29,819 nucleotides of DNA from CAZIPZ01 sp964541075 (GCA_964541075.1 CAZIPZ010000017.1:1-29819), one strand, 5' to 3'. Counted from the first letter of the stretch, positions 1-8,889 are shown. Made by a program: numbers and translations. The notes: generated by a model from the letters alone, not told the origin.

Positions 1-202
1 CCGATTCGCGCCGCCAGATTTCGCGTTGGCGCGGCTGTAAACACCTTTGCCGCGGTGCGATCACACTTCGCTGCCGTCGGCTTGATGACAAAAAGCCCTG
101 GCCTGGCGGGCAGAAAGGGGCTTCAGCTAGGGGAGCAATGTCTCCCAGGGTTCAACGGAAAAAGACTGTTGCGTAAAGAAGAATGGATGGCGCAAATCGA
201 AA

Positions 203-286
203 TGGGGCGCCGCCAGTAGAGAACGCACCGCCGCGAACCGAGAATGCATGGCGGCTTACTGAGAAACGGCGGCGGCTAACGAGAAA
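203..286. repeat. Degenerate 21-nt tandem repeat, about 4 units
   Basis: Four consecutive units of 20-21 nt begin at about 203, 224, 245 and 266. Each has a GC-rich first half (GCCGCC or GGCGGC type) and ends in an A-rich GAGAA block. On the minus strand one frame reads the array as a heptapeptide-like pattern (FSV-SRHA-FSV-RGGA-FST), but that 67-aa frame has no other support as a gene. The units are clearly related but diverged, so this is an old or relaxed array. It lies between the end of the DUF2306 gene and the left edge. Confidence 0.65.
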
Positions 287-341
287 TGTCCGAATGCGTC
301 GAGTGAGTGCAGGAAATTCTGGCTCAATGCACGGCGCCGCT

Positions 342-369
342 GGTTTGTTGCACAAACTTTCGGTTTGTG
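342..369. other. Two overlapping, mutually exclusive small hairpins
   Basis: CACAAAC at 351-357 pairs with GTTTGTG at 363-369 around a 5-nt loop. The same left arm can instead pair upstream, with GTTTGT at 343-348 against ACAAAC at 352-357. Both are short (6-7 bp). No gene sits immediately downstream on either strand, so no function is assigned. Confidence 0.35.
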
Positions 370-659
370 GTCAGGCATCTCAGCCTTGGTGAACGACGCA
401 GTCGGAAGGCTGCGGCATTGAGTATGGCTATGATAGCGAATGCTTTCTCACCTCACTTCAGAAATGAACGGTCTTGCCGAATGGCTGCGACCTTTTTTTT
501 ACATGCATTAGGGCGGGCAGATGCTTTCGTCCCCTTGAGATGTGCGCATTTCGGAGCGGACGATTGCAGTCCAGCAGTTGGACGACATCCGCAGACGATC
601 ACACGGAATAAAATGGCCCTCGCGATTTGTTTTGAAGAAATAGCTCATCCGAAAATCTC

Positions 660-1346
660 CTACGCCCTTCGCAGCGAAACCCTCGTCCTCCGGATCCAGA
701 GCTCCGCAAGGCCCAGGTGGGTGGTAAAACCGATCCAGAGAGCAATTCCAAAAAACTCAGGCAGGGTCATGTTTGATAAGGCTAGAAACGCACCCACGAT
801 GGGTCGAGTCGTTGCAACCGCGAGGCCAAGAGAGAATGCCCGGATCATCCATTCCCGGTGTTCTGCGATTTGCCGCCGTTTAATCTGCTGAACCGCCTTT
901 GCCAGTTCGAAAAGGAAGATTGAGCCGAAGATAGCCGTGGCTGCCTCCTCGATCCGGCCTCCAATCGGTTTCAGAAAACCCATTACAAGTCCCGTAATTC
1001 CTATCACAATACTGCAGGCGACAAAGACGCGGCCGCTCCATCGATGCCAGGCGATGTATCGCGAACGAATGCGTCGCACGAACTGCAATGGGCCAAGAAT
1101 CATGAACAGAAATCCGGGAGCGACATGGATGAGCGTGATGAGAGCCGGCTGTGCAAAGACCTCACTGAACGGGTCATTCGCACTTGGGTCGACGACATTG
1201 GCGATGAGCAGCATGCGGTGGAGCGCGGCGGCCATGCCGATTATGCCCAGCAGAATGACCATGGTCATGAGAGCGCGGATCGCCCATGGCGCCGGGACTT
1301 TGAACCGGCGGTCGGCAATTTCTGTTACGTTCGTGTACCGGGACAT
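660..1346 (-). CDS. DUF2306 family integral membrane protein
   Basis: This 228-aa protein is almost entirely membrane-embedded, with about six hydrophobic helices (roughly residues 22-44, 68-90, 105-127, 134-152, 168-190 and 195-215). The pattern fits the DUF2306 family of predicted membrane proteins: a histidine near the start of helix 2 (LIHVAPGF), the AWHRWSGR loop before helix 3, and the EHREWMIRAFSL segment leading into helix 5. Those histidines and arginines are the family hallmark. The function of DUF2306 is not established. The ATG at 1346 is the only start giving the full N-terminal helix; upstream there is only a weak purine stretch. The gene stands alone, divergent from the PEP-CTERM gene at 1726, and ends towards the gene-poor left edge. 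Confidence 0.8.
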   Translation of the reverse strand: MSRYTNVTEIADRRFKVPAPWAIRALMTMVILLGIIGMAAALHRMLLIANVVDPSANDPFSEVFAQPALITLIHVAPGFLFMILGPLQFVRRIRSRYIAWHRWSGRVFVACSIVIGITGLVMGFLKPIGGRIEEAATAIFGSIFLFELAKAVQQIKRRQIAEHREWMIRAFSLGLAVATTRPIVGAFLALSNMTLPEFFGIALWIGFTTHLGLAELWIRRTRVSLRRA

Positions 1347-1546
1347 GCGCCGTCAGTGTGCGCCGATCGCCGCCGTTTTTCAATCTGGCGCGCGGCATCC
1401 CGAGGGAATCTTCCCTTCGCCATTGAAGATGAACATCGAAACATGATTATTGCCGATGGTGAAAGCGAGATGGGTTGCTGAAATCAAAGAATCCATCTCG
1501 GAGTCCGGTTTTTCGTCTAAATGTCAGGGAACTTTACGATTGGGAT

Positions 1547-1625
1547 ACGCGGTTCCCGTGCCCACTAACGCTCCTTCATTGAGGGCCGTAGCCAGACGCC
1601 GACCCTACGGGCCAGGGAACCGCGT
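1547..1625 (+). promoter_or_regulatory. Long inverted repeat in the leader of a PEP-CTERM gene
   Basis: ACGCGGTTCCC at 1547-1557 and GGGAACCGCGT at 1615-1625 form a perfect 11-bp inverted repeat. Nested inside, CCGTAG (1586-1591) pairs with CTACGG (1605-1610), extended by GG/CC after a single mismatch. As RNA this would be a closed two-stage structure about 100 nt before the chosen start of the PEP-CTERM gene. I compared it by eye with c-di-GMP-I, TPP, SAM and cobalamin riboswitch cores and saw no match. It could be a structured 5' leader, an operator or a small mobile palindrome. Confidence 0.45.
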
Positions 1626-1725
1626 CGGTAAACCTTACAAGCCAAGGGCCCAAGTTGCTCTTCCTCCTCCGGTAAATCAACGCGTTGGGGTTGGCGGCAA
1701 AATTGCTAAAAGGCGACCAACTCCC

Positions 1726-2544
1726 ATGCCCCACAACTGGAAGCATCGCTTAAAGAGCGTCACCGTAATAGCCTTGCGCATTTGCTCAGTGCTGCTGTGC
1801 GTGGAAGCGCCTGGGCATGCAGATATTCTCTTCTTCGACGATTTTCAGTCTTATGCCATCGGATCGAACCTTATGGGACAGGGTGGATGGACCGGTTGTG
1901 GAGTCATTCCGATAGGCTCCAGCAGCCACCTTGCGTCCAATGTGGCAAGAGCCGATCTCGGTTTCCCAGGCTGCTTCAGCGGTCCGAAAAATGGATACGC
2001 TTACATCGGCCAACCCCTGACGGATTCCATTCAATCAACAGGTGTGACACTGACGTTCAATGCATACGCGCCAGACGGTTCTCATAATATCGGTCTTGCG
2101 TTAACGAACAACGTGGATAACGTTGAGAATGGCGTTTACCTATACACAGATTCGGCCAATGCAGGTTGGCACTTCAGTCTTTATCAGAATGGGACGGCGA
2201 TGTTCCACAGTTTGATCGGCGGCGGCGTCGGAGTTCCGGCATTTTTTCAAGTCGTTGTCGATAGTCCCAATGAAATGGCGTTCGCGATCTATGATTTTGG
2301 CAGCGGCCCTCAAACGACTGCCAGTCTGACTCTGGTGGGGAATACTACTTTGGATCAGTGGAGGACGCTCGCGTTGTATGCCGACTATCGTTCCACGAAT
2401 CCACAGGCGGAGTTCGACAACATTGTTCTGCGCGAAGGAGTGCCGGGATCAACCGGATTGCCTGAACCGTCTTCTGTGCTGTTGACGGGCGCAGGGATCG
2501 CCGCCTTGCTTGTCGCCCTTCGCAAAAGGGCGCCGTCCTTTTAG
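1726..2544 (+). CDS. PEP-CTERM exported protein
   Basis: The protein is 272 aa from the ATG at 1726. It opens with a basic stretch and hydrophobic core (RLKSVTVIALRICSVLLCVE), then 'ADILFFDDFQSY', typical of exported PEP-CTERM proteins whose mature part is a concanavalin-like or 'choice-of-anchor' beta domain. It ends with the sorting signal GLPEPSSVLLTGAGIAALL followed by RKRAPSF: a PEP motif, a transmembrane helix and an arginine-rich tail. Such proteins are processed by an exosortase and are linked to exopolysaccharide export in other bacteria; no exosortase is in this window. The frame stays open back to 1450, but that part is arginine/proline-rich, covers the inverted repeat and precedes the signal peptide, so I treat it as leader. 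The hydrolase at 2557 follows after 12 nt, suggesting cotranscription. Confidence 0.8.
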   Translation: MPHNWKHRLKSVTVIALRICSVLLCVEAPGHADILFFDDFQSYAIGSNLMGQGGWTGCGVIPIGSSSHLASNVARADLGFPGCFSGPKNGYAYIGQPLTDSIQSTGVTLTFNAYAPDGSHNIGLALTNNVDNVENGVYLYTDSANAGWHFSLYQNGTAMFHSLIGGGVGVPAFFQVVVDSPNEMAFAIYDFGSGPQTTASLTLVGNTTLDQWRTLALYADYRSTNPQAEFDNIVLREGVPGSTGLPEPSSVLLTGAGIAALLVALRKRAPSF

Positions 2545-2556
2545 GGAAACGCCAAT

Positions 2557-3033
2557 ATGAAAATCCTGTTCTTTCACGGCTGGCGCTCCGCTTCCGGCAG
2601 TGTTAAGCCGACCTATCTTGTGCAGCATGGGCATGAAGTCATAGATCCGGCCTTACCGGACGAAGACTTCGATGAAGCAGTAAGAATCGGCCAGACGGAA
2701 TACGACAAACACCGACCGGACATCATCGTTGGTTCGAGCCGCGGCGGTGCAATTGCGTTTGCGATTGAGTCCGGTGACACGCCGCTAGTCTTGCTTTGTC
2801 CCGCATGGAAACGATGGGGCAAGGCGACTCGCACGAAATCAGCAACCACGATCTTGCATTCCAGACTGGACGAGGTCATTTCCTTTGGCGACAGCGAAGA
2901 ATTGGTGCGGAACAGCGAACTGCCCGCCAGTGCGCTCATTGAAATCGGAAGCGATCACCGTTTGGCGGATCCTGCGCCACTGCAAACCATGCTCGATGCA
3001 TGCCTCGCCGCCAAGGCGCGCACGGAAAAGTGA
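2557..3033 (+). CDS. Small alpha/beta-hydrolase-fold protein
   Basis: At 158 aa this is a compact single-domain alpha/beta hydrolase similar in size and layout to the YqiA/RBBP9-like group. The N-terminal strand MKILFFHGW carries the HG oxyanion-type motif. The nucleophile elbow is GSSRG (residues 59-63, Ser61). The acidic residue is probably Asp105 in SRLDEVIS, and His134 in GSDHRL completes a plausible triad. There is no signal peptide, so it should act in the cytoplasm, probably as an esterase or thioesterase; the substrate cannot be told. A purine-rich AGGGA precedes the ATG by about 9 nt. It follows the PEP-CTERM gene by 12 nt and faces the minus-strand PEP-CTERM gene across a hairpin. 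Confidence 0.75.
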   Translation: MKILFFHGWRSASGSVKPTYLVQHGHEVIDPALPDEDFDEAVRIGQTEYDKHRPDIIVGSSRGGAIAFAIESGDTPLVLLCPAWKRWGKATRTKSATTILHSRLDEVISFGDSEELVRNSELPASALIEIGSDHRLADPAPLQTMLDACLAAKARTEK

Positions 3034-3089
3034 GTCTCGTTATTTTTGCGAACGTGCAATTGGCTTGCACGATAGATCCGGAAAGCAAT

Positions 3090-3117
3090 TGAGGCTCGAC
3101 TGGCTTGTCGAGCCTCA
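3090..3117. terminator. Hairpin between convergent genes, no T-tract
   Basis: GAGGCTCGAC (3091-3100) and GTCGAGCCTC (3107-3116) pair perfectly around the loop TGGCTT, and T3090/A3117 adds an eleventh pair. It lies between the stops of the hydrolase (+) and the PEP-CTERM gene (-), where a bidirectional terminator is expected. Neither flank is T-rich, so it is not a canonical intrinsic terminator. Confidence 0.6.
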
Positions 3118-3151
3118 TGAGATCGAACCGTAAATTTCCGGCGATGACCGA

Positions 3152-3955
3152 CTACAAGTGCGCCCTGCGGTAGAGACCGATTCCAGCCAGCCCGACCCCG
3201 ATCAGCATAAGCGATGTCGGTTCGGGGATGTGATGCGGCGGATCCGGCGGCGGCAGCACCGGAGGTGGATCGACCGGCGGCGGAGGCGGCGGTAGTTCGG
3301 TCAAACTCAACGTCAGGTTGGAAACAATAGTTTCTCTCGTGTTGACTAAAGTCACTGCATTGTTGCGATTGTTAACGACCGTCGCAGTGAATCTCAAAGT
3401 GAGAACAAATGGATTCGTGAAATCCGCATCATCTAAAGGCGGAACCAAATCGATCGGCGAGAGGTCCACCCAACGATCGTCGGTCGGTGTTGTCGTTGTG
3501 GGCAAGTAATGGGAGAGGTCGGCCAGCAAGGTTCCGTCGGCTGCACTGAGAATCGCCATTTCCTGCAGCCGGATTCTCGTGGCGACTTCGTCAATCTGAA
3601 AGTCGAGGTCGAAGACCCTGAACTGAATGTGAGCATCGCCGACAACGTAGCTTGGATCGCTCAGCGGCAAACCCGAAAAATACAAGTTCAATGTCATCCA
3701 TCCCGTACTCGAACTGTTGCGGGCTACCGTTGTGGTCTGGTTGGGAAGAAGAACATTGATACAGCCGGTCGTAACCCCACCGCAGTTCTGCTCATAGCTT
3801 CCGCCCGTAAAGACGTTTACATTGCCGTGACGATTGCCTATCGGGATGAAGAAATCGGGAACACTCAGAGTCATAATCGTCGGGTCCGCCCAAACCTGAG
3901 TGGAACCGAACACGAGGACTGCGAGTCCAAATACGAGCTTCCTGGCTAAATTCAT
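3152..3955 (-). CDS. PEP-CTERM exported protein with proline-rich linker
   Basis: The protein is 267 aa. A clean signal peptide (MNLARKLVFGLAVLVFGSTQVWA) is followed by a beta-rich mature domain of about 200 residues that I cannot assign to a named family. A linker then consists almost only of prolines (PPPPP...PPPVLPPPDPP), and the PEP-CTERM signal HIPEPTSLMLIGVGLAGIG ends in YRRAHL. The proline run is longer than usual and probably spans the cell wall or surface layer. I chose the ATG at 3955 because AGAAGG sits 6 nt upstream; starts at 3961 and 3991 are also open. It is a stand-alone gene, convergent with the hydrolase. Anchoring by an exosortase is inferred from the motif only. Confidence 0.8.
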   Translation of the reverse strand: MNLARKLVFGLAVLVFGSTQVWADPTIMTLSVPDFFIPIGNRHGNVNVFTGGSYEQNCGGVTTGCINVLLPNQTTTVARNSSSTGWMTLNLYFSGLPLSDPSYVVGDAHIQFRVFDLDFQIDEVATRIRLQEMAILSAADGTLLADLSHYLPTTTTPTDDRWVDLSPIDLVPPLDDADFTNPFVLTLRFTATVVNNRNNAVTLVNTRETIVSNLTLSLTELPPPPPPVDPPPVLPPPDPPHHIPEPTSLMLIGVGLAGIGLYRRAHL

Positions 3956-4728
3956 ATTCATCCTTCTATTGCATAGCACGAATAGGACCATCTGTCACCT
4001 TTTTGACCGATGATTGCAAATCGTCTATGGTTCTTTTTCTTCAATGGGATAGCAGCTAGTCGAAGGAGCTCACATCGCACCAGCGGGGACGCTCTCATAA
4101 AATTGTTGTAAAGAAATCTGACGCGTTCCAAGGGATTCCATTAGTGGACGCGCCTCTCCAACTTGACGCCTGGGGAAGCCCTCGCTGCATCCGGGTTTTG
4201 CAACGGGAGCTAAGATGCTGATGCGAAATATGGATACGGTCGCGTTTCGATCTCATCCAAAGCAGACAGCCTTCTTATGTGTGAATAACTGAAAGGAGGA
4301 TTGTCACGACTTACGAAACGTCGGAATTGTTAACGGAATTTACGCATTGGCAGGCCGCCTTTTATCCTGCCATAGGGACCTGATGCGCCATCACTGCAGT
4401 TATCGATGCCTTCCGCTGGCCGATTTTCTCGCCAGAATCTTCGAATCAGATCGCGCTGGGATCTATACGGTTCAAGTTCCGCGCAAGTGGCGGATTTCAA
4501 GGACGGACCGGGCAAATTCGGGAGCAGACCGTAATTTCTGCAGTTCAACATTGGGGTCTGCTCCCGAATTGTAATAAAAGCGGCCAACTTCACGTGCTAC
4601 CGACAGCCAGACGGATTGGAACCATTCTTGGAAGGCATTTTGGGGATCGAACAAAGCATCCGGAGCAGTTCGACCTCGGGTTCCTGATCAAGAACGACGG
4701 CTCTCTCCGGATCCACCCATTTTGGTGT
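3956..4728. other. Gene-poor spacer with remnants
   Basis: No frame here has both a start signal and a recognisable product. It contains a REP-like palindrome (4515-4570) and a strong Shine-Dalgarno-like AAAGGAGGA at 4292-4300 with only a short frame (stop after about ten codons) behind it. Short open frames on both strands at 4330-4654 run through the palindrome and match nothing I recognise. The region reads like decayed sequence or mobile-element debris between the PEP-CTERM gene leader and the 3' end of the large Ig-like gene. Confidence 0.5.
4515..4570. repeat. REP-like palindrome, 16-bp perfect arms
   Basis: AATTCGGGAGCAGACC (4515-4530) and GGTCTGCTCCCGAATT (4555-4570) are exact reverse complements separated by 24 nt. 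The GGTCTGCTCCCGAATT arm resembles repeats of the GGGGTCTGTCCCC type that accompany REP-associated tyrosine transposases in several phyla; this likeness is from memory and not searched. No transposase gene is present nearby, so it would be a non-autonomous copy. Confidence 0.6.
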
Positions 4729-7700
4729 TTAGCGCAGGGTGAGCGTTAAAGGCTGGCCGGTCTGTCCCACAAAGTGAAGGACGCCGGACGCATCGGATGA
4801 CGCGCTTCCCATGACAACGATCTGAGTAGTGTAGCCTCCGCCGTCGACAAGGTGAGGAAAGAACAGGCCTGACGATTCCGTTGCAGCAAGACCCGAAGGC
4901 GGGGTTGTCGTTAAAAGGAATTCGTTCCGTTCGTTTGTTCGTCCCCGGATGCCTGCCACGGAAATCGAAGTTGGAGACGTGAGACGGAGAACACCCCGGA
5001 ACGGCAGCGTGAGGCTTGGGAAGAGCTGGTTCACAAAAATTCCCGCGTGGCCGTTTGCCGGCATGGCGACGGTCGCGGGTTGGAGGCCGGCGGATGTTCC
5101 ATCAATGCGTCTTAAATCGGCAGTGACGACCACGGGCTGATTGGATGGATTCGCAATAGCGATTCCCGTTTGAATCGAGCCGGTGCTGAACGGAACGCCT
5201 GACGCTTCCGCATAAACCTGGACGCCGGTCCCGCCAAACCCGGCAACGCCGGCTTCCGAGACGACCGTCCCCCCGACAGCGAAAGAAAAGATCGCCACGG
5301 CCGAAGGCGCGGCCTGTCCCCCCGTCGGAGCAATCCGAACCGATCCGGTTAAGGCCGCGGGTTCCGTTCCTGCGGTGGAGAGTTTGTATGAACCCCTGGC
5401 CTGAATCTGATAGGCGAATCGGTTTGCCGATTGGCCTCCTGCGTTAACCGGCATCAATGCTCCGGGCGCTATATCTGATCCTGAACTGTAGAATTCAATA
5501 TTCCCGCTGATGGGTGTATTCGTGGGATTCACCAGGACAATTTGAGTCGTCCAGCCCCCTCCTGTCGCGAAATGCGGCGCCATTGCGGCAGAGAGTGAAG
5601 GCGCCTGATCGAGATCGAGAACGGGCAGCGTCGTCATCAGGAATTCACCGCGTCGATTCGAGTTTCCCCGCAGAGCAATGACCGACACGGGGGACGACGA
5701 GGAAAACGACAATGCGCCGACGAAATTCGCAGGGGCGTTGAACGGCGCCTGATCCAGGAACGATGCAGTCTGGCGATTAGCCGCGATGCTAAATGTTCCC
5801 GAACTCGCCTCGCTGCCATCCGCCCGCGTTAACGAGAAGTTGATACTCACTTCTTGATTATTCGGATTGGCAATCGCAATTCCGGTGTTGATCGGACTGA
5901 CGACTTCCGCGAAGATCCGGCCGGCCCGGATGGGACGAGCTGCTGGGACAGCGGCTTCACTGACCAGCACTCCTCCTTGTCGATTTCCGAAGATGGCGAA
6001 GGCGCTGGTCGCAACGGAGGATTGGAGACCGGCGTATCCGACCGTCGGAACGGATCCGCCTCCGCTGGTCGTCGCGGAGAAAGCGCCTGATGCGCGGACG
6101 GCGAATGTGGTTTCAACGGGTCCTCCAATAGGGGAGGCTCGATAGATCACTTCCTCGCCGCTGTCATTGGCGCCTAGCACAAAAATCGTAGCGTCGTCAT
6201 TGATCAGCAATTGAGAAACGCTCAGCAGATCGCCGTCCGGAGTCAGTTGTTGCAGATCCTGGATCTCATGATATTTGCCGCCGACAAATGCGCCGATTCC
6301 CGAGCCATCGTTAAAAACGGTCTCGCACGATCGGTTTGCGTCATATGAACCTGTGTTCAAGGTATTGGCAGGCGCGCCTGTGGCTAGCGGCAGTGAAGGA
6401 TCCACCAGATAGTTCCAAACGCCATTCCGGTAGCGCGCGACGGCGCCGACGACACCTATGGCAAATCCTTCGGTGCAACCCCGCAAGGCGCCGACGCTCG
6501 TAACCTGCCGTCCATCCGGCATGCTCATACCCGGTGCGACGCTGATGCGAGCCGCGCCGCCATCCCACACGCCGACGTAAAAGCTTGTGCCGTCCACCCT
6601 GTTTCCCCTGAAAAGAATGTTGCCGGCGTCATCGATGCCGCCGATGGCGGGATTCCCTATGGCCACCCCGTCCACCGTGATTTGCGTCCTTTCATCCGCC
6701 ACTGTAGTAAGCCGCCCATTACGAAGCCGATATAAGCCGCAGCAATTCCAGCTCATCTGGAACGCGATGTCGCCGGTCCGGTTGACCTCAATGTTTATTG
6801 CGGAACCGATATTCGTGTTATCGGATGCGTGCCTGAGCGGCGCCCGAACGGTCAGTTCGATCCTGCCTTGATTCCACGTGAAGAGGCTGCTGTCGCTTGC
6901 AAAATAATCATGGCCGAAAACAATTCGTCCGTCCGGCGTGGTGCGAACCATATTCAGTTTGGAGCCGGCGTAGAACTTGCCATCCGGCAATTTCGTTCCA
7001 ACTCGGATCACGGGCGTGATGGTTCCGTCCGTTTCGAGTTGCGCGACGCTGCCGCTGACGCCGCCGGCGATAATCATCGGCGTACCGGTGCGAGCTCCGG
7101 GAATCAACGCCGTAATCACCGGTTGAACACTGACTGGGACGGAATCGCCCGCTTTGAGGACGACTTCAACATTTGGAGACAGCCTCGCAATGATCATCGG
7201 ATTGTTCGCCGTGCGAACCATCGCGTAGACCGCGCCGTCAGACGTATCCGTGGCGCTGACGATCTCCTCGACCGGAGAGCCGTCGATTGAAGTTGCGTTC
7301 AAGAGCAAAACAGCTTGTGTCGAACCATCCGGCTTCCAGCGGTAAAGTCCGCGCGCTCTACCGGGCAAAGAGACATCGAGGAGGGCGCCGCGTTCCGGGT
7401 CATATCCGTACAGGCCGTATGCCGCGCCAACACTGAGCACGGCGGAGGGGCTGGAGTCTCCATCATGCCAGAGGAGAAAGCGCGGGCCATTGTTAGTGAA
7501 GACTGCATTGACGACGTCGCCATTTCCTGCGACGAACAGCATTTCCTCGAACGGCGAGTAGTTGACGAAATAACCCGTAACCGTCTCGTTGCCGACTCTG
7601 TCGCCCGCGGCAAGCATCCTTTCCGGCGGGGCGCCGGGCCGGCTGCGCCAGATTTGATTCGGGGTGCTGAGGAACCAAACGGTTCCATCATTCGCTATGC

Positions 7701-8889
7701 CGTACGTATCGAACCTGCCTTGTGTCTCACCGGTCATCATGCGAGGGTCGCTCGAATTGAGGACGAGCTCCGAAATGCCGCCGTCGAAACCGCGAAAAAC
7801 GCCGCTTGTCCTGAGGCGTGTGACGGAGTCCGTATAGTTGACCCTCAACGCCATCGCCCCGGAATCGGCGAGCGAGTTCCGCTTCACGTCAAAGCCGCCT
7901 GCCTGTTCAGCTCCGAAGACGACCGTCCCATCCGCGAATATCGGGGTTATGGCATCCGAAGCGCCTCGCGAAACCAGTACACGACCCGACAAGTCCAGTT
8001 CCTGCACAAGGACTTCACCTGATGATGTGCGGGTATAGCTTGCCATGTTCGCCAGAGGGTAACCATTGACAGGGTTTACTCTCCCGGAGTTCAGGAGCGT
8101 TTTGATATCGCCGTTGTTCCATTCCAGCAGCGCGGCGCCCAAACCATCGAGCGACGATGCGAACATGAAACCGCCAGTTCCAGTTGGAATCAGTTGCGCA
8201 GCGCGCGGCGCCAACACGCTGCTGTTGGAGGAGGGCCGGCGGGCGACAAAGATTCGCTCGAATTTGTAGGTTGCGGGCGCCTTGATATCGACGAGGGCGT
8301 CGCCTTGGGTCATCGAGCTGAATCCTGGAACAGTTCCTGAATACGAAATCCGTGCGACCACTCGAATTCTCGCCTGCTGTACAGCTCTCAGCATTCCGGA
8401 GGCGTCAATCGTTGCACTCGTCGAAAAATTGAAGAACTCGCTCGAAACGGCCCAACTCACGGTGGCGTTCGGAATGGGCCGATCACTGATGTCCATGACG
8501 TTCGCTCGCATTCTCTGGGTGGACCCGACGGGCATGGTCGCGCGCTCAGGTGCAACAGCAATCCGTTTCGGCAGCACCTGCATGCGCACCTCTCCAGTGA
8601 ACCCCGCCGATTGCGCTCGAACGGTGAATGTCGTCAGGGCGAGCGGCGTAACGACTCCATCCACTCCAACAGTTGCAGCGGTTGAAGGGATAACCGACCA
8701 CGTGACCGCGCCTGTTGGGAGAGGAACCCCGGACTCATCGGTCAGCGTTGCCGCGACCTGGGCGGATTCGCCCCAGATAAAGACAGTCTTACTGGCGGAT
8801 ACGAAGAACGTTGATGCCGCATGCACGTTGGAAGACCACGTCAGGAGCAATGCAGCGCAACAGCACGCGAGAGCCATCCATCGTTTCAT
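4729..8889 (-). CDS. Large secreted Ig-like / propeller-like protein with C-terminal TGIAIANP modules
   Basis: The protein is 1386 aa. The ATG at 8889 follows GAGGAAG and overlaps the stop of the DUF1501 gene (ATGA). A signal peptide ending near NVHA (residue about 24) is followed by bacterial Ig-like (BIG2-type) domains (about 25-190, e.g. the VTWSVIPSTAATVGVDGVVT pattern). A long middle region (about 200-960) has recurring 'ANDGTVWF', 'GNGDVVNAVF' and 'TPDGRIVFGHD' blades that look like a beta-propeller. Two C-terminal modules (about 987-1222 and 1223-1386) share TGIAIANP, ALRGxxN or GIRGRTN, EFLxTT and GGGxTTQIV. Such modules are common in large secreted acidobacterial proteins, but their function is unknown. 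It probably acts on the cell surface together with the DUF1549 and DUF1501 products encoded immediately upstream. Confidence 0.8.
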   Translation of the reverse strand: MKRWMALACCCAALLLTWSSNVHAASTFFVSASKTVFIWGESAQVAATLTDESGVPLPTGAVTWSVIPSTAATVGVDGVVTPLALTTFTVRAQSAGFTGEVRMQVLPKRIAVAPERATMPVGSTQRMRANVMDISDRPIPNATVSWAVSSEFFNFSTSATIDASGMLRAVQQARIRVVARISYSGTVPGFSSMTQGDALVDIKAPATYKFERIFVARRPSSNSSVLAPRAAQLIPTGTGGFMFASSLDGLGAALLEWNNGDIKTLLNSGRVNPVNGYPLANMASYTRTSSGEVLVQELDLSGRVLVSRGASDAITPIFADGTVVFGAEQAGGFDVKRNSLADSGAMALRVNYTDSVTRLRTSGVFRGFDGGISELVLNSSDPRMMTGETQGRFDTYGIANDGTVWFLSTPNQIWRSRPGAPPERMLAAGDRVGNETVTGYFVNYSPFEEMLFVAGNGDVVNAVFTNNGPRFLLWHDGDSSPSAVLSVGAAYGLYGYDPERGALLDVSLPGRARGLYRWKPDGSTQAVLLLNATSIDGSPVEEIVSATDTSDGAVYAMVRTANNPMIIARLSPNVEVVLKAGDSVPVSVQPVITALIPGARTGTPMIIAGGVSGSVAQLETDGTITPVIRVGTKLPDGKFYAGSKLNMVRTTPDGRIVFGHDYFASDSSLFTWNQGRIELTVRAPLRHASDNTNIGSAINIEVNRTGDIAFQMSWNCCGLYRLRNGRLTTVADERTQITVDGVAIGNPAIGGIDDAGNILFRGNRVDGTSFYVGVWDGGAARISVAPGMSMPDGRQVTSVGALRGCTEGFAIGVVGAVARYRNGVWNYLVDPSLPLATGAPANTLNTGSYDANRSCETVFNDGSGIGAFVGGKYHEIQDLQQLTPDGDLLSVSQLLINDDATIFVLGANDSGEEVIYRASPIGGPVETTFAVRASGAFSATTSGGGSVPTVGYAGLQSSVATSAFAIFGNRQGGVLVSEAAVPAARPIRAGRIFAEVVSPINTGIAIANPNNQEVSINFSLTRADGSEASSGTFSIAANRQTASFLDQAPFNAPANFVGALSFSSSSPVSVIALRGNSNRRGEFLMTTLPVLDLDQAPSLSAAMAPHFATGGGWTTQIVLVNPTNTPISGNIEFYSSGSDIAPGALMPVNAGGQSANRFAYQIQARGSYKLSTAGTEPAALTGSVRIAPTGGQAAPSAVAIFSFAVGGTVVSEAGVAGFGGTGVQVYAEASGVPFSTGSIQTGIAIANPSNQPVVVTADLRRIDGTSAGLQPATVAMPANGHAGIFVNQLFPSLTLPFRGVLRLTSPTSISVAGIRGRTNERNEFLLTTTPPSGLAATESSGLFFPHLVDGGGYTTQIVVMGSASSDASGVLHFVGQTGQPLTLTLR

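Larger units (their letters stand above)
1..659. other. Left-edge region without a supported gene
   Basis: No open frame here has a credible start, ribosome binding site or recognisable family. The + frame from base 1 stays open to the TAG at 214-216 (about 71 residues), so it could be the tail of a gene starting left of the window, but I recognise nothing in it. The rest holds a 21-nt tandem repeat (203-286) and a pair of mutually exclusive small hairpins (about 343-369). The DUF2306 gene on the minus strand ends at 660, so transcription from it runs into this region. Confidence 0.4.

Noticed and set aside
307..891. 194-aa open frame on the + strand
   Set aside because: It overlaps the DUF2306 gene antisense, has no family resemblance and no ribosome binding site; it is a shadow of a GC-rich region.
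1530..1700. c-di-GMP-I or other known riboswitch
   Set aside because: I looked for the GGCAAACC and GGGACGCAAAGCC core and for TPP, SAM and cobalamin signatures; none is present.
1450..1725. N-terminal extension of the PEP-CTERM frame
   Set aside because: The extra 92 residues are Arg/Pro-rich, run through the inverted repeat and would bury the signal peptide internally.
4330..4654. Short frames on both strands around the palindrome
   Set aside because: They pass through the REP-like palindrome and match nothing; likely debris rather than genes.
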